DNA of 64,000 nt from Lysobacterales bacterium (GTDB taxonomy: Bacteria > Pseudomonadota > Gammaproteobacteria > Xanthomonadales > Rhodanobacteraceae). The DNA is taken from contig JADJHN010000001.1 of the NCBI GenBank assembly GCA_016707485.1, positions 930,001 through 994,000 on the forward strand, read 5' to 3'. Of the stretch, positions 1 to 9,461 are shown in pieces (the stretch's first letter is position 1; each line of letters opens with the position of its first letter). Under the pieces are notes generated by a model. The model made no database searches. It had not been told where the DNA came from and saw only the letters and a list, made by a program, of their open reading frames with translations. Both the position numbers and the translations under genes were made by a program.

Positions 1-94
1 GACCTGGTGCGGTGGAAGGCTGCTGGCGTGGCTTGTGCCCGGCGCAGGCGCCGAGCAACAGTGCTACCACGAGCAGGACAAGCAGCCTGCTCAC
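1..94 (-). CDS. rlpA: RlpA-like lipoprotein, N-terminal part only
   Basis: The gene runs off the left edge of the window; only about 31 codons are present. The GTG start overlaps the stop of mltB by four bases (GTGA), which implies translational coupling. The visible residues form a short basic n-region, a hydrophobic stretch rich in Leu and Val, and the lipobox LLGAC, so the product is exported and lipidated. The name rests on position: in Xanthomonadales and Pseudomonas the gene after mltB in the mre/mrd cluster is usually the septal-ring lytic transglycosylase RlpA. No catalytic domain is visible here. Confidence 0.6.
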   Translation of the reverse strand, partial: MSRLLVLLVVALLLGACAGHKPRQQPSTAPG

Positions 95-1137
95 GGCGCG
101 CTGGCAACGCCGTCGGCGATTTCCCGGGAAAGCTGCCATACCGCCATCGAGTACAGCGGACTGCGGTTGTAGCGCGAGATCACGTGGAAATTGCGGAAGG
201 TCATCCAGGTTTCCTTGCCGTTGCTGCCATCCAGGGTGACCAGGGTCGCCAGTTCGGCCGGATCCATGGCCTGTGCGGGCACGTAGCCCCAGCCTTCCAG
301 TTGCTCGACCGGATAGACCGGCTCGAGGCCGTTCGGGCTGATCTCGCGCGCATCGGCACGACGCGTGACCAGGGTAGCCACCGGCTTGCCCTGCTCCCAG
401 CCATGCACGGAGAAATAGTTGGCCACGCTGCCGATGATGTCGGGCAGCGAGTTCCACAAATCGATGCGCCCGTCGCCGTCGTAATCACGGGCGAAATTGG
501 CCACGCTGGTCGGGATGAACTGACCCCAGCCCATGGCGCCGGCATAGGAGCCGACCATCTCCTCGATCGGATAGGCCATGTGCGTGTCGCCCAGCAGGAA
601 CAACTGGCGCAGTTCACCGCGGAAGAATTTCGCCCGCGGCGGATAGTGGAAGGCCAGCGTGACGAGGGCATCGAGCACCTTGTAGCTGCCATAGTTGCGG
701 CCGTAGCTGGTTTCCACGCCGATGATGGCAACGATGATTTCCGGGGCCACGGCAAACTCCGCGGCAGCGCGCTCGATCAGTTCGCGGTTGGCCCGGTAGA
801 AGGCAATGCCGTCATCGCGGCGCTTGTCGGTGAGAAAGATCGGCCGGTAGTCCTTCCATGGCTTGGCCTCGGCCGGACGCGAAATGGCATCGAGGATGCC
901 CTGCTGGACCTTGGCCTTGGCCAGGGTGGCGAGGACATCGGCCTCGTCCAGTCCATCATTGCGCTGCAGCTCGCGGGCGAATTCGACAAACCCGGGATCG
1001 CTGGTCGCCAGCGATTCCGCAGCCTGTGCCCGCGCCTGTGCATCCACCGCGCAACCGGCCATGGGCACGCACAGCACAAGACTGATGGCGATGCACTTCC
1101 ACACGCTTCTGTTCAAGTTCAGATCATCCTCAGCCAT
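91..1137 (-). CDS. mltB: Lytic murein transglycosylase B (lipoprotein)
   Basis: Membrane-bound lytic transglycosylase that cleaves the MurNAc-GlcNAc bond of peptidoglycan with 1,6-anhydro product formation. The 348-residue product starts with a type II signal ending in the lipobox MAGC near residue 29. The SLT/MltB-type catalytic segment has the Glu in VAIIGVETSYGR, followed by the conserved GAMGWGQFIPTS and the Asp-rich DYDGDGRIDLW. The ATG at 1137 was chosen over upstream in-frame starts because it places the signal peptide at the N-terminus and avoids running into rodA. It lies just downstream of rodA and is the sixth gene of the elongation operon; its stop overlaps the start of the rlpA-like gene. 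Confidence 0.93.
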   Translation of the reverse strand: MAEDDLNLNRSVWKCIAISLVLCVPMAGCAVDAQARAQAAESLATSDPGFVEFARELQRNDGLDEADVLATLAKAKVQQGILDAISRPAEAKPWKDYRPIFLTDKRRDDGIAFYRANRELIERAAAEFAVAPEIIVAIIGVETSYGRNYGSYKVLDALVTLAFHYPPRAKFFRGELRQLFLLGDTHMAYPIEEMVGSYAGAMGWGQFIPTSVANFARDYDGDGRIDLWNSLPDIIGSVANYFSVHGWEQGKPVATLVTRRADAREISPNGLEPVYPVEQLEGWGYVPAQAMDPAELATLVTLDGSNGKETWMTFRNFHVISRYNRSPLYSMAVWQLSREIADGVASAP

Positions 1138-1166
1138 CCAGAGCGGCACTGTAGCGTGCCGGGCAA

Positions 1167-2282
1167 TCACCCTGCCACCCGCTTGCGATGCGCGTGGATC
1201 GACATCAACACGCCAAAACCGGCCAGCAGCGAAACCGCCGATGTGCCGCCATAGCTGATCAGCGGCAAGGGCACGCCAACCACCGGCAGCATGCCCGTGA
1301 TCATGCCGCCATTGACCATCACGTAAACGAAAAAGACCATGGTGATCGAACCGGCCAGCAGGCGGGAATAGGTATCTCTGGCGCTCGCGGCAATCCACAG
1401 GCCACGGCCGATGATGAAGACATAGAGGGCAAGCAGAAGCAGCACCCCGATCAGGCCCCATTCCTCGGCAAACACCGAGAAGATGAAATCGGTGGTGTGC
1501 TCGGGCAGGAACTCGAGCCGCGATTGCGTGCCCTGGTGCCAGCCTTTGCCCCAGAGTCCGCCGGAACCCACGGCGATCTTCGACTGGATGATGTGCCAGC
1601 CGAGGCCAAGCGGGTCGGACTCCGGATCAAGCAACATGCGCACGCGATTGCGCTGGTATTCGTGCAGGAAATGCCAGGCCACCGGTGCCGCAGCAACCAC
1701 GCTGCCGATGATCAGGCCGATCCGCCACCAGGCCAGGCCGGAGAGGAACACCGCGAAAAGGCCGCTGGCGACAATCAGCAGGGCGGTACCAAGATCTGGC
1801 TGTTCGGCGATCAGCCCGGCCGGTATCGCGATCAGCACGCAGACCACGCCAAGCGAGGCCCAACCCGGCGGCAGCGGCCGCTGGTTGAGGTACCAGGCAA
1901 CCATCATCGGCATGGTCAGCTTCAGCAGTTCGGAGGGCTGGAAGCGCACGAAATGCAGATCCAGCCAGCGATGCGAGCCGCGGCCCTCGCCCAAGATCGC
2001 GACCAGCACCAGCAGGATCACGCTGCCGAGGTACAGCCATGGCGACCAGTTGCGCAGGTTCGAGGGCGGCACCCGCGAAACCAGCGCCATCAGCAGCACG
2101 CCGAGCAGCAGGCGCACGCCCTGGGCGATGGCCTTGTCTCGATCAAGGTCGCTGGCGCTGTACTGGGTCATCAGGCCAATGACGATGAGCAGGAACAAGG
2201 CCCCGGCCAGCGGCAGGTCGAAACGCGGCCGCCGCAGCATGCCGGAGAAGCGATGGCGAAGCTGGGCGAAGACGCCGTCCAT
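1167..2282 (-). CDS. rodA: Rod-shape peptidoglycan polymerase RodA
   Basis: SEDS-family glycosyltransferase that polymerises lipid II for lateral wall growth in complex with PBP2. The protein of about 371 residues has ten or so hydrophobic segments. SEDS landmarks are visible: GSHRWLDL, EQPDLGTALL, FAEEWGLIG, and near the C-terminus MLPVVGVPLPLISYGGTS. The ATG at 2282 shares one base with the TGA of mrdA (TGATG); the longer open frame upstream runs through the mrdA C-terminus and is not used. This is the standard mrdA-rodA pair. Confidence 0.95.
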   Translation of the reverse strand: MDGVFAQLRHRFSGMLRRPRFDLPLAGALFLLIVIGLMTQYSASDLDRDKAIAQGVRLLLGVLLMALVSRVPPSNLRNWSPWLYLGSVILLVLVAILGEGRGSHRWLDLHFVRFQPSELLKLTMPMMVAWYLNQRPLPPGWASLGVVCVLIAIPAGLIAEQPDLGTALLIVASGLFAVFLSGLAWWRIGLIIGSVVAAAPVAWHFLHEYQRNRVRMLLDPESDPLGLGWHIIQSKIAVGSGGLWGKGWHQGTQSRLEFLPEHTTDFIFSVFAEEWGLIGVLLLLALYVFIIGRGLWIAASARDTYSRLLAGSITMVFFVYVMVNGGMITGMLPVVGVPLPLISYGGTSAVSLLAGFGVLMSIHAHRKRVAG

Positions 2283-4171
2283 CAGCGATTTCCCGCCTGC
2301 TTGCCCGGCTCGGGCGCTTGCACTTGCGCTTGCGCCTGGTCGAGCAACCACGCATCCATCATTTTGCGCACGATCGGCGCGGCATCGCGGCCGCCGCCAC
2401 GGCCGGCCTCGAGGGCGACGATGGCCGCGATGCGCGGGCTGTCAGCCGGCGTGAACGCCTCGAACAATACCTGGTGGCGCTCGATGGCGACTTGCGAGAT
2501 GTGTTGCCAGACCTCGTTGGTTCGCGAAAAGCGCTCGGCCGTGCCGCTCTTGCCGGCGATGAGAAAGGGAAAACCGTCGCCCATGGTGCGCGCTGTTCCG
2601 GTGGGGCCGTTGACCACCGCGATCATGCCCTCGCGAACGGCATCGAAATTGGCCGGATTGCGGAAGAATGAAGGCCCGGCGGCAGGCGTCGCCATCGCCA
2701 CCGGCGCATCGCCGATGCCATCCTGGGTGGCGCGCAGGAGATGCGGCTGCCGCGAGACGCCGGCGGCGGCAAGCGTCGCCACGCCGTGCGCCAGTTGCAT
2801 GGGCGTGACCACCCAGAACCCCTGGCCAATGCCGGCAATGACAGTCTCGCCGGGATACCAGGCCTGGTTCATGCGCTCGCGTTTCCAATCGCGTGACGGC
2901 AGCACGCCCGCGCTCTCGCCGACCAGGTCGATCCCGGTCGGCTGGCCGAAGCCGAACTTCGCCATCGAATCACTGAGCTTGTCGATGCCCATGTCGAGGG
3001 CGAGCGAGTAGTAGTAGGTGTTCACCGATTGCGCCAGCGATTGCACCAGGTCGACCCGCCCATGGCCGCCGGCGCGCACGTCGCGGTAGCCGCGCGTCTG
3101 TCCGGGAATGAAGAACTCGCCGGTCGAGAGGATGGTGTCGGCAGGCGTGCGCAAGCCCAGTTCGAGACCGGCAGCGGCAAGGAACGGCTTGACCGTGGAT
3201 CCGGGCACGTAGCTGCCACGCAGCGCGCGATCCAGCAGCGGCTTGTCGGGATTGTCCAGCAGCGCCCTGTAATCCGCCTGGCTGATGCCGTTGACGAACA
3301 GGTTGGGATCGAAACTCGGCACGCTGATCATTGCCAGCACCTCGCCGTTGCGCGGATCGATCGCCACCGACGCTCCCGCACGCCCCTCGAACGCCGCCTC
3401 GCCAGCCTCCTGGATGCGTGCGTCGACAGTCAGGTAGAGATTTTTCCCCGGCGTCGGCGCGACCCGGTCGATGACCCGCAGCGGACGCCGATCGGCATTC
3501 ACCTCGACCAGTTCGTAACCCGGCTGACCATGCAGGAGTGCCTCGTAGGAGCGTTCGATGCCGGTCTTTCCGGCATGCGTGGTGCCGGCATACAGAGAGG
3601 CGTCGAGGCGCTCGACATCAGCTGCATCGATGCGCCCGACATAACCGACCAGATGGCCGAATCCGGCACCCTTCGGATAGAAGCGGGTCAGGTACGGCAC
3701 CACGTCGACGCCGGGAAAGCGCCAGCGATTGACCGAAAACTGGGCGATGTCCTCTTCGCTCAGCTTCAGCCGCAGCGGGACGCTCTGGTACGAACGCTTG
3801 GACTTGACCAGGGCCTTGAAGCGCGCGATGTCATCGTCGCTGACGCCGATGGTGTCCTGCAGGTCATGCAGCAGGGCATCCATGTCGGCGACCTGCTCGG
3901 GGATCACTTCGAGGCGGAACGCGGCGACGTTCTCCGCCAGCAGCACGCCGTTGCGGTCATAAATCAGGCCGCGCGCCGGTGCCAGCGGCCGGGTGAGGAT
4001 GCGATTGGCATCCGAGCGCGCCTGGAATTCGTCGTGCTGGGACACCTGCAGGTACCAGAAGCGCACGCCGAGCACGCCGAGCAGGATCAGGATGACAAGA
4101 AAACCGACGACCGCCCGACGCGCGAACAAGGCCGCTTCCTGGCGACCATCCTTGATCGGCCGGAACTTCAT
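2282..4171 (-). CDS. mrdA: Penicillin-binding protein 2 (peptidoglycan transpeptidase)
   Basis: Class B PBP that crosslinks peptidoglycan during elongation, working with RodA and MreBCD. The 629-residue product has one N-terminal membrane segment (about residues 17-40), a pedestal domain and the transpeptidase domain. The active-site motifs are in order: STVK near residue 324, SVN near 382 and KSGT near 540. KSGT in place of the textbook KTGT is common in PBP2. The start overlaps the mreD stop (ATGA) and the stop shares a base with the rodA start. The C-terminal tail after the catalytic domain is rich in Gln, Ala and Pro. Confidence 0.96.
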   Translation of the reverse strand: MKFRPIKDGRQEAALFARRAVVGFLVILILLGVLGVRFWYLQVSQHDEFQARSDANRILTRPLAPARGLIYDRNGVLLAENVAAFRLEVIPEQVADMDALLHDLQDTIGVSDDDIARFKALVKSKRSYQSVPLRLKLSEEDIAQFSVNRWRFPGVDVVPYLTRFYPKGAGFGHLVGYVGRIDAADVERLDASLYAGTTHAGKTGIERSYEALLHGQPGYELVEVNADRRPLRVIDRVAPTPGKNLYLTVDARIQEAGEAAFEGRAGASVAIDPRNGEVLAMISVPSFDPNLFVNGISQADYRALLDNPDKPLLDRALRGSYVPGSTVKPFLAAAGLELGLRTPADTILSTGEFFIPGQTRGYRDVRAGGHGRVDLVQSLAQSVNTYYYSLALDMGIDKLSDSMAKFGFGQPTGIDLVGESAGVLPSRDWKRERMNQAWYPGETVIAGIGQGFWVVTPMQLAHGVATLAAAGVSRQPHLLRATQDGIGDAPVAMATPAAGPSFFRNPANFDAVREGMIAVVNGPTGTARTMGDGFPFLIAGKSGTAERFSRTNEVWQHISQVAIERHQVLFEAFTPADSPRIAAIVALEAGRGGGRDAAPIVRKMMDAWLLDQAQAQVQAPEPGKQAGNR

Positions 4172-4659
4172 GTCTCGTGTGCGCGCAAACGTGCGCGCAC
4201 GTCATCCAGCAGCAGGAACACGAACGGCCAGGCGAGCATGCCGACGAAGGGCGAAACCCAGAAACCCAGCGAGGGAATCGGATCCCCGGAAAAACCACGC
4301 ACCATGATCACCACGATGCGGTCGTTGAGGAGCAGGGCAAGCACCGCCAGGGCCTGCTGGCTGAGCGGGAAGAAACGCAGGCGCGAGCGGAAACGCAGGA
4401 CGATGAAAACCAGCACGATCAGGCGCAAGGCCTGCTCGCCGAGCAGTTGCCCGGTCAGCAGATCGCCGGCAAGGCCGATGAGGAAGGCGAAACCGAGTCC
4501 CATGCGTTCCGGCGCCTCGATTGACCAGTAGATCAGTACCAGCGCGATCCAGTACGGCTTCAGCGGCAGGAAGGCCTGCGGCAGCGGGGTCAACTGCAGC
4601 AGGAAGGCAAGCACGATGCTGCCGACAAAGATGAAGGTCTGCACGCGACGGCGACTCAT
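4168..4659 (-). CDS. mreD: Rod-shape-determining protein MreD
   Basis: Small integral membrane protein of the elongasome, 163 residues with about five hydrophobic helices. It has the family's typical length and the recognisable start RRRVQTFIFVGSIVLAFLLQ, followed by a segment including PYWIALVLIYWSIEAPERMG. Membership is supported by position: the ATG overlaps the mreC stop by four bases, and the stop overlaps the mrdA start by four. MreD sequences diverge strongly, so synteny carries part of the call. Confidence 0.93.
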   Translation of the reverse strand: MSRRRVQTFIFVGSIVLAFLLQLTPLPQAFLPLKPYWIALVLIYWSIEAPERMGLGFAFLIGLAGDLLTGQLLGEQALRLIVLVFIVLRFRSRLRFFPLSQQALAVLALLLNDRIVVIMVRGFSGDPIPSLGFWVSPFVGMLAWPFVFLLLDDVRARLRAHET

Positions 4660-5579
4660 CGGCCCGGCTCCGGTGAGGATGAAGCGGCAGCGGCATCAGG
4701 CGCGGGGGTTTCCTCCGGCGCCGGCGGGCCCATCGGCTGCGGCAGATCCTGCAGCAGAAGCACCTCGCCACTGCGATCGAGTGCCGCGGCTGGCTTGGCG
4801 GTAGCGGCGGCGAACATGCCGCTCTCGTCATTGCTGATCTCGACGATCCGGCCAACTTCGAAGCCCATCGGAAAACGACCGCCAAGGCCCGAGGTGACCA
4901 GTTCGTCACCGACCTTGATGTCGGCGCTGATCGGAATGTTCGGCAGCTGCAGGCGATCGATCGCACCGGTGCCATAGGCGATCGTGCGCAAGCCGGTGCG
5001 CCGCACCATGACCGGAATCGCATGCGTGGGATCGGTGATCAGCAGGGCCACCGAGGTGTTCGGCAGGACTTCGACGATCTGCCCCATGATGCCGAAGGCA
5101 TCGAGTACCGGCTGGCCGACCTTGATCATCTGCGCGCTGCCGGCATCGAGGACGACGCGATGGCGGAACGGATCCAGATCGATGTCGATCAGGCGTGCCA
5201 GCTGGACACCGAGGCCCAGCTCGTTCTGCACGTCGAGCAGCTTCTTCAGGCGATCATTCTGCGCGGTCAACGCCGACATCCGGTTCAGGCGTACCTGGGC
5301 CAGCAGCAGGGCTTCGCGCAGGTCGCGGTTCTCGTCCACCAGCTGGGTCTGTGTCGCCACCGCCAGGCGGCCCGCGCGGGCGACATCCGAGGGCAGTGCG
5401 GCCATGCGATAGACCGGCTCGACCAAGGTGCCGGCCACGGCGCGCAGGTGTTCGAGATAATTGCCGCGATGATCGACGACCATGACGATCATGGCCAGGG
5501 TCAGGTAGGCGATCAGGCGCGCCGTGCTGACCGCACCTTCGGCAAACAGCGAAACCTTGTCAGGACTGGATAGCGGCAT
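4656..5579 (-). CDS. mreC: Rod-shape-determining protein MreC
   Basis: Bitopic periplasmic protein that links MreB filaments to PBP2. The 307-residue product has an N-terminal membrane segment, a coiled-coil stretch (about residues 65-110, rich in Leu/Arg/Glu/Gln) and the two-lobed beta domain, with landmarks such as VLDAFGIMGQIVEV and SADIKVGDELVTSGLGGRFPMG. The final 40 or so residues are a Pro/Glu/Ala-rich tail ending in EPGR, probably disordered. It starts 92 bases after mreB and is coupled to mreD by an ATGA overlap. Confidence 0.95.
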   Translation of the reverse strand: MPLSSPDKVSLFAEGAVSTARLIAYLTLAMIVMVVDHRGNYLEHLRAVAGTLVEPVYRMAALPSDVARAGRLAVATQTQLVDENRDLREALLLAQVRLNRMSALTAQNDRLKKLLDVQNELGLGVQLARLIDIDLDPFRHRVVLDAGSAQMIKVGQPVLDAFGIMGQIVEVLPNTSVALLITDPTHAIPVMVRRTGLRTIAYGTGAIDRLQLPNIPISADIKVGDELVTSGLGGRFPMGFEVGRIVEISNDESGMFAAATAKPAAALDRSGEVLLLQDLPQPMGPPAPEETPAPDAAAASSSPEPGR

Positions 5580-5671
5580 CTGGAAGCGTCCACGGCAGAA
5601 GCCGGCCTGGCTGCAAACACGCCTGCATGGTGCTTGCTTCTGCTGCGCAGGCTTCCGGGCGGATCATGCCG

Positions 5672-6718
5672 TCACTCGGGAGCGAAGAAATCACCACCAT
5701 GCTGATCGACCAGCTCGAGCGCGCGTCCGCCACCACGGGCGACGCAGGTCAGCGGTTCATCGGCGACATGCACATGCAGGCCGGTCTCTTCCGAAAGCAG
5801 GCGGTCGAAATCACGCAACAGGGCACCGCCACCGGTCATCACGATGCCGCGCTCGGCGACGTCCGAGCAGAGCTCCGGCGGCGTCTGCTCGAGCGCGCTG
5901 CGCACCGCGCTGACAATGCCCGAGAGCGGCTCGTGCAGGGCTTCGAGGATCTCGTTGGAATTGACCGTGAACATGCGCGGCACGCCTTCGGCGAGATTGC
6001 GCCCGGACACTTCAATCTCCTTCACTTCCTTCTGCGGGAATGCGCAACCGACTTCCACCTTGATGCGCTCGGCGGTGGATTCGCCAATCAGGGTGCCGTG
6101 GTTGCGCCGCACGTAGTTGATGATGGCCTCGTCGAAGCGGTCGCCGCCAATGCGCACCGATTGCGCGTAGACGATGCCGTTGAGCGAGATCACGGCCACC
6201 TCGGAGGTGCCGCCGCCGATGTCGAGCACCATCGAGCCGCGCGCTTCGCCGACCGGAATGCCGGCACCGATCGCCGCGGCCATCGGCTCCTCGACGAGAA
6301 ACACGTCGCGAGCACCGGCGCTTTCGGCGGATTCCTTGATCGCGCGGCGCTCGACCTGGGTCGAGCCGCAGGGCACACAGACCAGCACGCGCGGGCTCGG
6401 CCGGAACATGCGCGAGCGATGCACCTTGCGGATGAACTGCTTGAGCATTTCCTCGGTCATCGAGAAATCGGCAATCACGCCATCCTTGAGCGGACGCACG
6501 GTGACGATGTTGCCCGGCGTGCGACCGAGCATTTTCTTCGCATCCGAGCCGACCGCGGCGATGCTGCGCGGGCCGCCCGGGCCGCGATCCTGGCGGATGG
6601 CGACGACCGAAGGCTCATTGAGGACGATGCCCTGGCCGCGAACGTAGATCAGGGTGTTGGCCGTGCCGAGATCGATCGACAGGTCATTCGAGAAGAGACC
6701 ACGCAAACCTTTGAACAT
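5672..6718 (-). CDS. mreB: Actin-like cell-shape protein MreB
   Basis: ATP-binding actin homologue that forms membrane-associated filaments and positions the elongation machinery. The 348-residue product starts MFKGLRGLFSNDLSIDLGTA, with the phosphate-1 motif DLGTANTLIYV. It also shows GGDRFDEAI, the phosphate-2 motif VLDIGGGTSEVAVI and the adenosine motif VMTGGGALLRDFD. The ATG at 6718 matches the usual MreB N-terminus; the open frame continues upstream but the extra residues do not look coding. First gene of the operon; a sigma70-like promoter lies about 50 bases upstream. Confidence 0.97.
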   Translation of the reverse strand: MFKGLRGLFSNDLSIDLGTANTLIYVRGQGIVLNEPSVVAIRQDRGPGGPRSIAAVGSDAKKMLGRTPGNIVTVRPLKDGVIADFSMTEEMLKQFIRKVHRSRMFRPSPRVLVCVPCGSTQVERRAIKESAESAGARDVFLVEEPMAAAIGAGIPVGEARGSMVLDIGGGTSEVAVISLNGIVYAQSVRIGGDRFDEAIINYVRRNHGTLIGESTAERIKVEVGCAFPQKEVKEIEVSGRNLAEGVPRMFTVNSNEILEALHEPLSGIVSAVRSALEQTPPELCSDVAERGIVMTGGGALLRDFDRLLSEETGLHVHVADEPLTCVARGGGRALELVDQHGGDFFAPE

Positions 6719-6768
6719 GAGTAAGCCGAACCTGGAAGGGGCGCCGCAGTGACTGCAGGGAACGCGAC

Positions 6769-6797
6769 AGTCTAGAGACGGCCAATCGCGCAGGCAA
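6769..6797 (-). promoter_or_regulatory. Probable sigma70 promoter of the mreB operon
   Basis: Reading the minus strand, TTGCCT (-35) and TAGACT (-10) are separated by exactly 17 bases, upstream of the mreB ATG and in the divergent gap between mreB and the PfkB-family gene. No competing consensus was seen in this gap. The position would drive mreB-mreC-mreD-mrdA-rodA-mltB-rlpA as one transcript. Confidence 0.6.
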
Positions 6798-6941
6798 GCC
6801 AATTCACCGTTAAAAAGGTGCTAGGGACATGTCCATCCAGCGCCCGCTCGCGTGCGTCGCGCGCCAAGTTCGGGCAAGATCGCATCCTTTGTGCGCCGCC
6901 CGCTGGCAGGGCGGCGCATCCAGCCATGCAGGGGTTCACTG

Positions 6942-7877
6942 ATGTCGGCTTTGATCTGCGGTTCGCTCGCCTACGACACCATCATGGTCTTTCCGGATCA
7001 GTTCAAGAACCACATCCTGCCGGACAAGGTGCATATCCTGAATGTGTCTTTCCTGGTGCCGCGCATGCGCCGCGAGTTTGGTGGCTGCGCCGGCAATATC
7101 GCCTACAACCTGAAATTGCTGGGCGGCAGTCCGGTGCCGATGGCCACGGTCGGTCAGGATTTCGGACCCTATCGCGAGCATTTCGTCGAGTGCGGCATCC
7201 CGCTCGACCAGGTCAAGGAGCTGGGCGACCTGTTCACCCCGCAAGCCTTCATCACCACCGATCTCGACAACAACCAGATCACCGCCTTCCATCCCGGGGC
7301 GATGATGCGCTCCTACGAAAATCATGTGCGCGATGTCGCCGGCGTCGAGTTCGGCATCGTCAGCCCGGACGGTCGCGAAGGCATGCTGCAGAACGCCGCG
7401 GAGTTCCGCGACGGCGGCCTCCCCTTCATCTTCGATCCGGGCCAGGCCATGCCGCTGTTCAACGGCGAGGAGCTGCGCCATTTCGTCGAGCTGGCCGATT
7501 ACGTCACCGTCAACGACTACGAATCGAATCTGCTGCAGGAGCGCACCGGCTGGAGCGAGACGGAAATTGCCAGCCGGGTCAAGGCCTACATCACGACCTG
7601 CGGCCCGAAGGGGGCGAAGATCCATGCCGATGGCAAGACCCTCGATGTGGCACCGGCCCACGAACGCCGCATCACCGACCCGACCGGTTGTGGCGACGCC
7701 TTCCGCGCCGGACTCATCCACGGCATCATGAAGGGCTACGACTGGATGACCATCGGCCGCATCGGCAACCTCATGGGCGCGCTCAAGGTCGAACACCCCG
7801 GCACGCAGAACCAGCGCTTCGACTACCGCCAGTTCGCCGACCAGTTCCGCCAGCAGTTCGGCTACGCGCTGGACTGA
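6942..7877 (+). CDS. PfkB-family carbohydrate/nucleoside kinase
   Basis: Ribokinase-fold (PfkB) kinase of 311 residues that transfers phosphate from ATP to a sugar or nucleoside. Visible features are the N-terminal CGSLAYDTI strand, the first PfkB signature region GGCAGNIAYNLKLLGG (residues about 45-60), and the second signature DPTGCGDAFRAG near residue 247, which carries the anion hole and the catalytic Asp. The ATG at 6942 gives the normal family start. The substrate is not resolved; orthologues in this group are often annotated as adenosine kinase. It diverges from mreB and appears to be a single-gene unit. Confidence 0.85.
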   Translation: MSALICGSLAYDTIMVFPDQFKNHILPDKVHILNVSFLVPRMRREFGGCAGNIAYNLKLLGGSPVPMATVGQDFGPYREHFVECGIPLDQVKELGDLFTPQAFITTDLDNNQITAFHPGAMMRSYENHVRDVAGVEFGIVSPDGREGMLQNAAEFRDGGLPFIFDPGQAMPLFNGEELRHFVELADYVTVNDYESNLLQERTGWSETEIASRVKAYITTCGPKGAKIHADGKTLDVAPAHERRITDPTGCGDAFRAGLIHGIMKGYDWMTIGRIGNLMGALKVEHPGTQNQRFDYRQFADQFRQQFGYALD

Positions 7878-8108
7878 CATGCCGGCGCTGCCGGGACTGC
7901 CTTGCCGCGCCTGGTCGCGGCAGGAACCTGCCGAAAACGTCAAGCACGCGGCAGTTTCCAACCCGGGTTCAAGGCATGCTGCACGCCACGTCCGTTCCCG
8001 GGCACGCCACCCCGGCGTCGCCGCGGGAATACTGTGTGCAACCGATCGACGCCGCGGATTGACCGTTCCGGCATTCGCAGGCCTCGTCACCAGCAGCGGA
8101 GCAAGCGC

Positions 8109-9461
8109 ATGAAACGCCCGGCCCACCTCGTTGTCGTGCTGAGCACGTTGATCCCGGCCCTGGCCATGGCCGATCCGCCGCCGCGTTTTCCGTCCGCGTC
8201 GGTCTGGCACCAGAACATCGCCGCGGCACCGCTGCATGCGAATTCGACATCGATGATCAATGCCCTCATCGGTCTCGGTGGCTGGGGCAATGGCAACAAG
8301 TTCCAGATTGATTTCTCGTTGCAGACATTCCCCGATGCAGCCCCCGGCACGCAGATGGTGCCGGTAGTCCCGCATCACGCCGACGACGAGTACTACGATC
8401 CGGATTGCGAGGCGCTGCCGGCGAGCATGCCGGTGCCGGCCGGCGCGGCGTTCGAGGGCCAGAGCGGTCTCGGTTGCGACAACGATGCCGAGGACTGCCA
8501 CCTGCTCGTGCGGCAGGGCAACCTGCTCTACGAACTGTACTCCGGCAATTATTCCGGCGGCGTCCTCGATGCACGATGCCTGGTGGTCTGGCAACTCAAT
8601 GCCGTGTATCCGCCGGAAGGTCGCGGCGAGCATTGCACGAGCGCGGACGCGGCCGGCTTTCCGATTGCGCCCCTGCTGGTCAATGCCGATGAAGTCGCCG
8701 CCAACGCCGGCATTGCCGGATCCGACCTCGGCCACGCCATCCGCTTCATCCTGCCGAATGCACGCATGGCCTCGGATGGCTCGCTCGGCGGTGTCGGCGG
8801 CAGGCTCTACGTCCGCCCGGCGTCGCATGCCGGCGGTCCCAGCGGGCCGAGCAATACCGTGCCTTACGGCGTGCGCATGCGCCTCAAGTCGAACTTCAAC
8901 ATGAGCGGCTACAACGCCGCCGCCCAGGTCATCCTGCGCACGATGCAACGCTATGGCATCGTCCTTGCCGATGGCGGCAACATCGCCCTGACCTTCGAGA
9001 CCGACCGCTACACGACGGCGAAATGGAACACCCTCGGCATCTCGGCCCAGGTATTCCTGAATGGCGCGAACGGCTCGACACCTGTGCAGGTCAGCCATTT
9101 CGAAGTGATCGACACCGGCCCGCGGATTGGCGAAACCTGGAACTGCGTGCGCAGCACGGTGGTCGTCACCGACCTCATCTTCGCCAATGGCTTCGAGGCT
9201 GTCCCCCTGAGAGCCAGGCAACTCGCGCTAGCGGTCTTCTTGCACTTTTCTTGCGTGCGTACTTCGCGAGCGCAAGTGATACAGCGCGCCAGAAAACCCG
9301 ATGCGAAGTGGCCCGGACATTTCAGGAACCTGCGCCGCAGCGGGTCAAGGCAACCCCCCACTTTCGGCATCCCGGCGAAAGCCGATATGGCGGCATACAG
9401 CAAGTTCCCTTCCACTCCGATCCGGATGCTGCACGTTCACGGCAGCGCAACCTCAGCCTGA
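8109..9461 (+). CDS. Secreted protein of unknown function, with an odd C-terminal extension
   Basis: I do not recognise the family. The ATG at 8109 gives a clear signal peptide (MKRPAHLVVVLSTLIPALAMA, then cleavage before DPPP). The mature part is Cys-containing, rich in Gly, Ala and Asn, and looks extracellular. Near residue 363 there is a DLIFANGFE motif; in this bacterial group I believe many exported proteins end a few residues after such a motif. Here the frame instead continues another 85 or so residues with non-coding character and overlaps the 3' end of the convergent downstream gene by nine bases. The original stop was probably lost, or a small indel lies near 9210. Function unknown. 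Confidence 0.65.
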   Translation: MKRPAHLVVVLSTLIPALAMADPPPRFPSASVWHQNIAAAPLHANSTSMINALIGLGGWGNGNKFQIDFSLQTFPDAAPGTQMVPVVPHHADDEYYDPDCEALPASMPVPAGAAFEGQSGLGCDNDAEDCHLLVRQGNLLYELYSGNYSGGVLDARCLVVWQLNAVYPPEGRGEHCTSADAAGFPIAPLLVNADEVAANAGIAGSDLGHAIRFILPNARMASDGSLGGVGGRLYVRPASHAGGPSGPSNTVPYGVRMRLKSNFNMSGYNAAAQVILRTMQRYGIVLADGGNIALTFETDRYTTAKWNTLGISAQVFLNGANGSTPVQVSHFEVIDTGPRIGETWNCVRSTVVVTDLIFANGFEAVPLRARQLALAVFLHFSCVRTSRAQVIQRARKPDAKWPGHFRNLRRSGSRQPPTFGIPAKADMAAYSKFPSTPIRMLHVHGSATSA

